The notes under the pieces: generated by a model | What the model was told of the DNA's origin: nothing | Seen by the model: only the letters and a program-made list of their open reading frames with translations | Databases searched by the model: none | In this document: positions 35,468-45,543 of the stretch, piece by piece | Layout: every line of letters begins with the position of its first letter | Numbering within the stretch: position 1 is the first letter of the stretch | Program-made: the position numbers and the translations under genes | From: Cryptomeria japonica | Lineage: Eukaryota > Streptophyta > Pinopsida > Cupressales > Cupressaceae | Length of the DNA: 60,000 nucleotides | Direction of reading: 5' to 3' | NCBI RefSeq assembly: GCF_030272615.1 | Contig: NC_081410.1 | Location: 186,956,119-187,016,118 of the forward strand

Positions 35468-38400
35468 ATGGCTTTTGCATCTAAAACCCCTTCTAGTTCT
35501 ACTGAACCTAAGGATGCACCTGAGTTTCTTAAAAGGAAGATGAAATAGAATGCCCTATCTCAAATTCTCACCGGAGTAATTGTTGAAGGCGATGTTTCAG
35601 GATATATTGATTACAAACTAGAAGACCTAGGGTCCCTGGTGATTCACTCCCAACTGAGTTTGTTCTGTGGAGATGATAAGAAGATTAAACCTGAATATAG
35701 CATAATAAAGAAGAAGAAATTGCATAATGCAATATATTTTCTTGAAGAATTTACAGAAGAACATTATCTATAGTAGGGTTCATGGTGATAAGATGTACCT
35801 TGAGCAAACCCATGATATTACACCGAAGGCAATTCATGTCATGACTAGAATCTACAATGTTGGGGAAGTCTCTGTTCTTTGAAAGATTACCAAAACCAAA
35901 GTGATAGAGCTCACCAGTTCTGTGAGTGACCAATGGGCAATGACTGTCAACACCATTAAAGATGATTTGGTGAAATATGCATGTATGGTAATCGGGTATA
36001 GAATATTCTATGCTAGCAGAATGAATTATGTTCCTACAACTATAGTGCATGCCGCTTATAGAATGATCAAGGAGAATGTAGACTATGACCTATGTACCTG
36101 TTTGCAAAAACAACTCATAGATAACCTAAAGGCTATCAAATTGGACAAAACTCTGAGGTTTAAGTTTGGTCGATTGCTTGTCGGTCTATTTTTCTACTTT
36201 CAAGGATATTTTCCTGGAGTCGGTGATGTTCAATGGTTAAGTGACCTACCAATTTCTAGACACATAAAGCAAAGTTTGAAAGTAGTGGGAACTCCATATC
36301 CGAAGACTCTGAACATATATTTTGATGAGTTCAAACTAAAGATGAACCAGAGAATGAGAATATCTGGTGATATAGTTAAGAAATATGAAGATGACATCTG
36401 TTTCATAATCAAAATAGATCATTGCATAATGGAAGCTATCGAACCCAAAGAAGATGTAGTTGAGCCTATGGGCTATGAAGTGGTAAATGATATACTGATA
36501 AGGTATGCCTCGACCCTTCTTGCTTCACCATTGGATCCCAAGATGAAGAGGACCGGTACTTACTCAGAAAGGATCAAACCTATTGAGGTACGAAAGCAAA
36601 AAAAAAATAAAGCAGTGCCATCGGCATCAGCATTGGTTACATCTGCTGCTAGTCCTAAAGTGACCAAGAGGTCACCAACCAAAAAGAAATCGGAGGCTAT
36701 TCTGCCAAAGTTATTCGAAAGAAAGAGGAGAACCAGGAATAACTCATCGGATTCAAAAGACACTAAACCAGAGGTAAAAATGAAAAAGACAAGGCAATCA
36801 AGCAAAAAGATGGAGTCAACCGGTAATGTACCAGCAACCTCTACACCGGTAAATTTAGATATTTCCTCTTACAAACCTATGACACATTGTCAAAGGACCA
36901 TAAAGAACATTAGAAGAAAAGTTCTCGATGATTTAAAAGAATATTTTGATGATTTCAATGATAGTGAAAAGGAGGATGTTGAACGAGAACTTATTACATA
37001 TGTATGTGTTAATGATCGGTCACCTTCTGAAATTAAATCAGTTATTTCTAAATCTTTGTATGATTCTTTGGACAATAAATGGCGCATTGCCATTGAAAAA
37101 GAGAAAGACATCAAGGAGAAATTTTTTGCTCAATGTTTTCTAGATGCCTCTAATTCATAATTGTTTGAGATTATTGATAAGTAAAAAGGAATCTTCTTCA
37201 TGAGAAGAAGACTTCAGTTATTCAGAGGCAAAACTTTTGAAGTGGAAAAAGATACCCATCTATAGGTTAAGGTAGCGGTCAAAATGCAAAAAGTATCCGA
37301 AGCTAATCGACTGGCTGAGCAAGAGCCTGACCTATCCACCGCCAAACCAAATGAAGTTTTTAATAGTTTGGGTGAAAGCATGGCAGAACAATATGAACCC
37401 ATTGATGTTGATGCACTAGAGGATATCGCTCCAGATAAGAAAAAAGCTAAAATGGAGAGAATGGATAAAGAAAAGGATGGGAACACTGAGAAAGAAAAAC
37501 AAGAGCAAGAGCAAGCGGAGAAAGTGAGACAAGAGTAAGAGAAGAAGAAGAAGAGAAGAAGAGAAGAAGAAGAAAGAAGAAGAAGAGGAGAAGAGGAGAG
37601 TGGAAGAGGAGAAAGTGAAAGCCACCAAGGTGGCCCAAGAAAAAGAATAAGAGGAGAAGAAAAGACAAGTGGAGATCAAGGAAAAGGAAGGAGGATAGAC
37701 TCCGAAGGTAATCGGAGATCAAGCCAAGCAGGTTGATTCCACCGGTCACAACGATTTGACTCTTGCCTGTCTGACTCAATCAGTTGATGAGACTGAGCTA
37801 CTACAAAGCATTCAACTAGCACAGGAGAGATTGGAAGAACTGAGGAAAAATAGAGAGTAGGATGTCATTTAGTTTGTTGTTGACACCCTTTCCAATCTAA
37901 TCCCTGGTACTAACCTCCCCAGCACCAATTCCTCACTGACCAAGCTCAAACTTCTTTGCACAGTAGTGGATGACCAAGTACAATGTTTGGAAGATGTTGC
38001 CCAGGCCACTGCAAAAAATAATCATGAAAAGGCACTCACAATTGCCTTATTAAAGCAAATGGCTAAAGATCGGGCAAAACTGCTTAAGCAAAAAGGTGAT
38101 ATAAGTTCAGTTATGGGTGAAGGTAACCTACTCTTGAGTAAAATCTGCCAACCTCGCCTATTTTGTGAAGATTCTCTGAAACATAAGACTCACTTACAAT
38201 CAGAGTTACAAAAGTATATCAGCAACTTCAACTACCCTATGATCTGTTCATAGCCTATGGACAAACTGTTCATACTTACCAACATCAGATTGTAAAACTT
38301 GACACAGAGGTTTGCAATTGGACTAAAGATCTGCATGAACTTCAGTTGCTCCTATTGCCAAAATTGCAGGTTCTTCAGAAGTGCTTCTTGAACTTGGAGG

Positions 38401-38570
38401 CTATTACTGTGACATAGGAGATGAGCACCATTGATGCAATGAAAGAATTAGCCTTCCAGATGAAGACCGAGAGTGAAATTGTTGCCTCACTTCTTGAGTC
38501 ATGGTCTTCAGACATGAAGAATTTCCTGCAAAACTTTAAATCTCTTTTTGAGAAGTTTTACTCCTTATTG
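35468..38570 (+). pseudogene. large accessory ORF of element D, unknown family
   Basis: Unrecognised, about 1000 codons. From an ATG at 35468 (MAFASKTPSSST) with a TAG at 35546 and a shift near 35755, it enters a frame open from 35901 to 37160 (419 codons). Residues of this part are helical and partly hydrophobic (LVKYACMVIGYRIFYA, RFKFGRLLVGLFFYFQGYFPG). A Lys/Ser/Pro-rich linker follows (KKKSEAILPKLFERKRRTRN), then an acidic helix (LDDLKEYFDDFNDSEKEDVE). After further stops (TAA 37158, several TAG and TAA), a Glu/Lys coiled coil spans about 37.3-37.9 kb and another 37.97-38.25 kb. It takes the place of pol. Not an envelope gene: I see no signal peptide or transmembrane anchor. Function unknown. 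Confidence 0.6.
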
Positions 38571-38842
38571 TCATGAACATATACTTTGATTTTATGTTAT
38601 GCAAAATGAGCATATTTTGCATCACTTTGTCATTGTTGGCAAAGGGGGAGTAGTGTACAATTAAAATTTTAGAGTAGTATGTAGTATTGAAATTCTCATG
38701 CACATGCACATGTAATTTTTTGCAAAAGGATGAAGTGTATATGCTTAGGGGGAGTAATTTTAATTATGGCATCTATTTTTGCTTTTAGCACTTAGATGTC
38801 AAAATTTTCCTAAGTGTTGACATCAATGCCAAAGGGGGAGAT
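38571..38842 (+). promoter_or_regulatory. 3' non-coding region and polypurine tract of element D
   Basis: AAAGGGGGAGAT at 38831-38842 abuts the 3' LTR. Upstream copies of aaagggggag at about 38641 and aggggga at about 38749 repeat the motif, as in element A. Confidence 0.85.
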
Positions 38843-39934
38843 TGTTGGTATTTTGATGATGTTTAGTTGTGATTGTCATTGATGGACACACACTTATTTG
38901 ATGTATGAGTTATTCTCAACCGGTAGTTGTTCTAACTGGTATTGTATGTCATTGAAGACTATCAGTGTTTTGCAGAAGATGCTTACCGGTCAAAGCATGA
39001 CTGAAGACCCCGAGCGGTAGTTACATCTTTTGGTATCGAAACATTATGTTCCAGTTTTCCAGTCTTCACTTGTTAATCGATAATTGGTATACTGTGTTAA
39101 CCGGTAATCGATATACTGTGTTAACCGGTATAATTGTAATGTGTGATGAGTTATCAGCCACCGACGCTATGATGGTGTTTCTATGTCATGTTACCAAATA
39201 TGTCTAGATGCACTATACCTAGGAAATTGTAGTCTAATCTTATTGGACCGACATGAAATCAGGTTCCTATATGAGGACATCATGTCTAGGGTTTTAGCAG
39301 AGTTGAAGTGTGCAAATGAAGATAAGGTTTGTGAGAGAAGAGGTCTCACATAATAGAGATAGAGATATAGAAGACTGAAGTAATGCTAGAATGCATTAAC
39401 AGGGAGCTGCCAAGGATCTAATCAAGCATACTGTGCTACTGTCTAGATCATTCACTTGTTGATTACTAATATCTTCGACAAGTTTGAAACCCTTAACTGG
39501 GTAGGTCCAACCAAGCCTATTGTAAATCCTCTAACAAGGTGGTTCACAGTTGTGGATCTGAAATCCTCTAACAGGGTAGTCTTTAACAAGACTTATCTCC
39601 TAACAGAGATATTGATTCCTAACAGGATCTATTCTGGTGAAGAACATTGTAAGGTCTTAACCGGTCTGTCCTTAACCGGTCTGGTTACGATTCTGCAGAT
39701 AGTTGACTTGTGAGTCTTACTCACCATGGTTTTTCCCATTTGGGTTTCCACATCAAAACATATTGTGTTATGGTGATTGTGCTTCTATGGCTGAATGCTT
39801 TATTTGCTATTTGGCATGTCTATGTTTTAACCAGTTTATTGTTTAATCTGCTATACCAGACTGCAATTAAACTGCTTAAGAGTTTGGTTGAGTTTTTGGG
39901 TATACTAATTCACCCCCCCTCTTAGTATTCATAA
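38843..39934 (+). repeat. 3' LTR of element D
   Basis: 1092 bp. Carries the GGTTTTTCCC...GGGTTTCCACAT motif at 39726-39752. The end reads TATTCATAA where the 5' LTR has TATTCATCA, so the terminal CA is mutated. An extra ccggtaatcgatatactgtgttaa unit (about 39103-39125) is absent from the 5' LTR. Confidence 0.9.
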
Positions 39935-42828
39935 ATTGGGTCACTTTGGGTCCTATGGTGTCCTAAGGTGTCATATTGTGTCCTACAACCCCCTAGGACA
40001 CCATATGACTCATAACGACACAATTTAGTGTCTTAAGAGATCATATGGTGTCTTACGACACCATATGACCCCTATGGACACCATATGACCCCTAATGACA
40101 CCATATGGTGTCATAAGGGGTCTTATGTTGTCCTTAGGGGTTGTATGGTGTCCCATGAACCCTTATGACCCCTTAGAACACCATACGACCCGTTATGACA
40201 CCATATTGGGTCATTATGGGTCTTATAGTGTCCTAAGAGGTCATATTATGTTCTATGACCCCTTAGGACACCATATGACCTCTAACAACATCATATGGTG
40301 TTATAAGGGGTCCTATGGTGTCCATAGGGGTCATATGGTGTCTTACGACCCCTTAGGACACCATATGACCCCTTAAGATACCATATTGGGTCATTATGGG
40401 TCCTATGGTGTCCTAAGGGGTCATGTTGTTTCCTACGACCCCTTAGGACACCATATGATCCCTTGGGACACCATATGACCCCTAATGACACCATATGGTG
40501 TCATAAGGGGTCCTATGGTGTCCATAGGGGTCATATGGTGTCCTACGGCCCCTTAGGACACCATATTACCCCTTAAGACACCATATTGGGTTGTTATGGG
40601 TCTTATGGTATCCATAGGGGTCATATGGTGTCCTAGGACCCCTTAGGACACCATATGACCCCTTAAGACACCATATTGTGTCGTTATGGGTCATATTGTG
40701 TCTTAATGGGTCATATTATGTCATATGACCCCTTTAAGACATCATATGACCCTTTAGGACACAATATGACCACTTATGACACCATATTTGGTCACTTTTG
40801 GTCCTATGGTGTCTTGAGGGGTCATATTGTGTCCTACGACCCCTTAGGACACCATATGACCCATAACGACACAATTTGGTGTCTTAAGGGGTGATATGCT
40901 GTCCTAGGACACCATATGACCCCTAACGATACTATATGGTGTCATAAGGGGTCGTATGTTGTCCTTAGAGGTCATATGGTGTCCCATGCACCCTTATGAT
41001 CCCTTAGGATACCATACGATTCATTATGACACTACATTGGGTCGTTATGGGTCATATTATGTCCTAATGGGTCGTATTGTGTCATATGACCCCTTTAAGA
41101 CATCATATGGCCCCTAACGACACCATATGGTATCACAAGGGGTCGTATATTGTCCTTAGGGGTCATATGGTGTCCCATGAACCCATATGACCCCTTAGGA
41201 CACCATACGACCTGTTATGACACCATATTGGGTCGTTATGGGTCTTATGGTGTCCTCGTGGGTCATATTGTGTCCTACGACCCCTTAGGATACTATATGA
41301 CCCCTAACGACACCATATGGTGTCATAAGGGGTCCTATGGTGTCCATAGGGGTCATATGGTGTCCTACAACCCCTTAGGACATCATATGACCCCTTAAGA
41401 CAACATGTTAGATTTTTATGGGTCATATTATGTCATATGACCCCTTTAAGATATCATATGACCCCTAACAACACCATATGGTATCACAAGGGGTTGTATG
41501 TTGTCCTTAGGGGTCATATGGTGTCCCATGAACCCTTATAACCCCTTAGGACACCATACAACCCGTTATGACACCATATTGGGTCGTTATGGGTCTTATG
41601 GTGTCCTAAGGGGTCATATTATGTCCTACAACCCCTTAGGATACCATATGACCCCTAACGACACCATATGGTGTCATAAGGGGTCCTATGGTGTCCATAG
41701 GGGTCATACGGTGTCCTACAACCCCTTAGGACATCATATGACCCCTTAAGACAACATATTGGATTGTTATGGGTCATATTGTGTTGTATGACCCCTTTAA
41801 GACATCATATGACACCTAACAACACCATATGGTGTCATAAGGGGTTGTATGTTGTCCGTAGGGGTCATATGGTGTCCCATGAACCCTTATAACCCCTTAG
41901 GACATCATACAACCTGTTATGACACCATATTGGGTCGTTATGGGTCCTATGGTGTCCTAAGGGGTCATATTATGTCCTACGACCCCTTAAGTCACCATAT
42001 GACCCCTAACAACACCATATGGTGTCATAAGGGGTCCTATGGTGTCCATAGGGGTCATATGGTGTCCTACAACCCCTTAGGACACCATATGACCCCTTAA
42101 GACACCATATTGGGTCGTTATGGGTCCTATGGTGTCCTAAGGTCATATTGTGTTCTATGACCCCTTAGGACACTATATGACCCCTTAGGACACCATATGA
42201 TCCCTAATGACACCATATGGTGTCATAAGGGGTCCTATGGTGTCCATAGGGGTCATATTGTGTCCTATGACCCCTTAGGACACCATATGACCCCTTAAGA
42301 CACCATATTGGGTCATTCTGGGTCTTATGGTGTCCATAGGGGTAATATGGTGTCCTAGGACCCCTTAGCACACCATATGACCCCTTAAGACACCATATTG
42401 GGTCATTATGGGTCATATTGTGTCATATGACCCATTTAAGACATCATATGACCCCTTAGAACACAATATGACCCCTTATGACACCATATTGGGTTACTTT
42501 GTGTCCTATGGTGTCTTAAGGGGTCATATTGTGTCCTATGACCCCTTAGGACACCATATGATCCATAATGACACAATTTGGTGTCTTAATGGGTCATATG
42601 GTGTCATAAGGGGTCCTATGGTGTCCATAGGTGTCATATGGTGTCCTACGACCCCTTAAGACACCATATTTGGTCATTATGGGTCATATTGTGTCTTAAT
42701 GGGTCATATTGTATCATATGACCCCTTTAAGATATCATATGACCCCTTAGGACACAATATGACCCCTTATGACACCATATTGGGTCGCTTTGGGTCCTAT
42801 GGTGTCCTAAGGGGTCATATTGTGTGTG
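39935..42828. repeat. self-complementary minisatellite, right block, with about 351-bp higher order
   Basis: Dozens of copies of the 20-bp unit and its inverse. In the region 41.15-42.1 kb a higher-order period is visible: the block starting tgttgtcc lies at about 41146, 41497 and 41848 (351 bp apart). Open frames in all directions (such as GVLRGHxxPYDP repeats) reflect the repeat, not protein coding. Confidence 0.9.
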
Positions 42829-42869
42829 TCTCTCTCTTCCCTAATCTCTCTCTATCCCTCTCCCCTAAT

Positions 42870-42934
<65 letters not shown>

Positions 42935-42970
42935 CCCCCACTCCCCCCTCTCCCTCTCCCTCTCCCTAAT
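42829..42970. repeat. CT-rich pyrimidine tract, right mirror arm
   Basis: (CT)n with CCCTAATCTCTC words, the reverse complement of the GA tract at 31792-32140. It ends with poly-C patches. Confidence 0.9.
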
Positions 42971-43945
42971 ATCATATACTAATTTATTTATAAATTAATA
43001 TATTAAAATATTATATATTAATATATTAATAAACATTAGATTAATTATGTGCAAATTTGGTTAGTGAATTTACTTATTAAAATTGGATATCCGATTTGTG
43101 TTGTAAAATTTTCAAATTTCAAATTTTGGCTCGGGAATGCTTTGGGATTTGTCTTGGAAGTGACAAGCCTAGAAAGTCAACTGAAAAAATGTGTTTTTCA
43201 GTATTCCTTGATTTTCCAGACTTTACATTGGTGGTTGACGACTTTTTTTGCAGCCAAAATTGATAAAACGAAAAGGGTTTTTTAAGGACATTCTCAGCTT
43301 CCAACAATATAAGGCTTGTCTTGTTTTGACTTTAATAAATAATTATTATTTATTTTCTAATTGAATTCTAACAATAGTCCTGATTGATAGACTGATTGAA
43401 AAACACTCATAACTTTCAAATGGTATAACATTTTTTGAATCCAAAAGATGCATCACATCCTATGCTTCATCTACTATAGGGAAAAATTTTTAAAAATTAA
43501 ATTTCATAAGGTTTTGACGAAGTTAAGGTGGTAAGACGTAGGAGTTTCTGAATTTCTGAAAAGTTGTAGTAAAAAAATCATAAATAATTATTTACTTTAT
43601 AAAAAAATTTTAAAAAAAATGTTTCACATCCGAACATGAGTCTAATACTTATATTATAAATATTATAAAAAAATATTATGATTTGATTGTGATTAGGGTG
43701 GTCAGACATACGTCTACTTCTTATCCTTTTCCTAAAATTTTAGTACCACTGCATTGAAATTTGAAATTTTCATCCAATGGGATTTTTTTTTTCCAAAAAA
43801 CAACTAGTAGCTTAGAAACTACATTCAATTTTCTATATATTCTCTTCTTAAATATTTTAAAAATAATGTTCACAACTTATTCAAATTTTCATGTCAAGTT
43901 GCATAACTCTGATTTTTTGAAATTTCATTGCCACTTAAGGGCTTG
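42971..43945. other. right subterminal part of element E
   Basis: AT-rich, with one GATATC motif at 43080-43097. No gene is supported; short open frames have no recognisable content. Confidence 0.5.
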
Positions 43946-43975
43946 TTTTGGCACACCATGATCCTGCACATACCC
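43946..43975 (-). repeat. right terminal inverted repeat of element E
   Basis: The reverse complement starts GGGTATGTGCAGGATCA. ttat follows at 43976-43979. Confidence 0.7.
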
Positions 43976-43979
43976 TTAT

Positions 43980-44865
43980 GGCTCTAATAATTTTCATTCA
44001 CACATTTCTTATCCAGAAATACCCACTTTCTATCTCAAGACTGGTTCAAATTCATGACCTTATCCTCATGATTGCAAACCCATCTAATTCAAAATTTGGT
44101 ATTCAATTTTTATTATGAGTTTCCACTTTTACTCTTCCTACTTAGGAATGGCTAAAAACAAAATTATATGTTTCTATATGCCTTATATTTAAATGGGCTC
44201 AATGCATCATTTTCGGTAATATAATTATTTAGATAATTATTGAATTATCATTCACTTTACATGCTTTAATTGGCACTCTAAAAGGAATTAGGATCTCCAC
44301 AAATATTCTAGAAGTATTTATATGATCAAGAATATTGATGTTTCTATTTATTCATGCATATTTCTAAGGAATGACCTAAGAGAACAGATATCTTTCTAAC
44401 ATGCTAGTTGTATATGGTGAAAATGGAAACAATAGCAACAATATTGAAAGACTAAATGAATTCAACCACAAAACCCTAGTCTAACAACAACAAAGATCCA
44501 CCATAACATATGAAGATTACCTAAGACAATGCAAATCAAATGAAATCACAAAGATTATACCATCACATGTCTAATAGGATTTGGATCTCCATTCTTCCTA
44601 TCTCCATTGATCTTGCTTGATATATTTGCTCTCAGATTTTATGTGTGCACAAGAGCTCAACAAAGAATGGAAATGTGGTTGCAAGTAGACTTGATTGCAT
44701 ATGCAAGCAAAGATTACTTTAGTGGCAAATATTAGCCAATGGCAAATTTTTCACATCGGCCCTGTCGGAAATGGTAAATATTTTGTACCGTCTGGGGGTG
44801 GCCATGTTGCCAAAACATTATCAATTTCCATCAACGTCATGGCTCGATCGCCATATGTTTAATGC
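43980..44865. other. no gene recognised
   Basis: Ordinary AT-rich DNA. I see no domain, TIR or LTR edge with confidence. Confidence 0.4.
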
Positions 44866-44884
44866 AATTAAATGTTTCTATGTG

Positions 44885-45290
44885 ATGATTTCGCCAATAC
44901 AATATATGGTGGACACACGGTAAATTTAATTATTTCACCTACACTCTCTGAGGTTGCCTTAATAGATGACCTTAATTCGCCTATAGGCATGTGAAGATTT
45001 GTTATCTTGGGGGACCCAATTTGCTCGACATCTTGCTGACGTGTGTCTCTAGTCACCCCAACTTTCGCCAACTATATTGTATTCACTTTTCGCCTATTAT
45101 TTGGATGACCTATAATCACCTCAAAAATTACGTAAGTCATATTTGGACGACCTATAATCGCCTCAAAAATTACATAAGTCATATTTGGACAGCCTATAAT
45201 CACCTCAAAAATTACATAAGTCGTGTTATAATTACATGGGATTCGCCAAATATTTGTATACTGGTAAATTCTCGCGAAATTTGCCATATA
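44885..45290. repeat. cluster of TTCGCC(A/T) motifs upstream of the hAT gene
   Basis: TTCGCC occurs at about 44888, 44976, 45065, 45089 and 45242, with tCGCC and tcgcg variants between. Such clusters are typical of subterminal transposase-binding repeats in hAT elements. A similar cluster lies at 58.28-58.56 kb. Confidence 0.45.
45101..45231. repeat. three tandem copies of a 42-bp unit
   Basis: cctataatcacctcaaaaat starts at 45109, 45151 and 45193. The 42-bp period is exact; copies differ at a few bases. The open frame across it is incidental. Confidence 0.9.
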
Positions 45291-45298
45291 AGGATTGG

Positions 45299-45306
45299 TA
45301 TAAATA
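45299..45306 (+). promoter_or_regulatory. TATA box of the hAT transposase gene
   Basis: TATAAATA, 245 bp before the ATG at 45544. A likely 5'UTR intron follows: donor AAAG/GTGAGC near 45443, acceptor TTTTTTTGGCAG/CC ending at about 45527. Confidence 0.55.
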
Positions 45307-45543
45307 AATGCAAAGATCAGATCTATCTCAACACAATCCGGTGGGTTCTAGGCTCTAAATTTTGATCAATAGCAAAGTTTCAGACCAAGGAAAATCATTG
45401 TTGTTGACTGTATTGGCTACTGCTAGTTACCTAAAGCCTAAAGGTGAGCGATCATATTTTTGAACAGGTATATTATACATTATAGTCTATTATTGCTTCT
45501 TCAACAAATTGATATTTTTTTGGCAGCCTTTATTTCGTTGGAG

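Larger units (their letters stand above)
32613..39934 (+). mobile_element. non-autonomous LTR element D (no pol) with accessory ORF
   Basis: LTRs 32613-33680 and 38843-39934 start TGTTGGTATTTTGATG. The 5-bp duplication attgg lies at 32608-32612 (also 32310-32314 in the duplicated copy) and 39935-39939. A primer-binding site and a polypurine tract are present. The interior has a coiled-coil gag remnant with zinc knuckles and a long unrecognised ORF, but no protease, integrase, RT or RNase H. The polypurine tract, primer site and LTR motifs match those of element A, so a related Copia probably moved it. The LTRs differ by several percent by eye. Confidence 0.9.
24133..43975 (-). mobile_element. 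giant TIR DNA transposon E (with element D nested inside)
   Basis: The left end GGGTTAGTGCAGGATCA (24133 on) and the reverse complement of the right end, GGGTATGTGCAGGATCA (ending 43975), match at about 26 of 30 positions. Both are followed by ttat outside (24129-24132 and 43976-43979), a 4-bp duplication. Inside are a minus-strand DDD-like transposase pseudogene, a small plus-strand ORF, a satellite array and palindromic GATATC motifs. Subtracting the nested 7.3-kb element D and its TSD leaves about 12.5 kb. A 4-bp duplication with a DDD triad recalls Sola-type elements, but I am not certain of the superfamily. Confidence 0.7.

Noticed and set aside
35468-38570. Accessory ORF of element D as an envelope gene
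   Set aside because: It is in the pol position, with no signal peptide or membrane anchor visible.
40095-42659. Many open frames on both strands with GVLRGHxxPYDP repeats
   Set aside because: The minisatellite unit lacks stops in several frames; the frames follow the repeat period, not a gene.
45101-45231. Regular 42-bp repeats as a CRISPR-like array
   Set aside because: No spacers between repeats; the period is a tandem repeat in a eukaryotic context.
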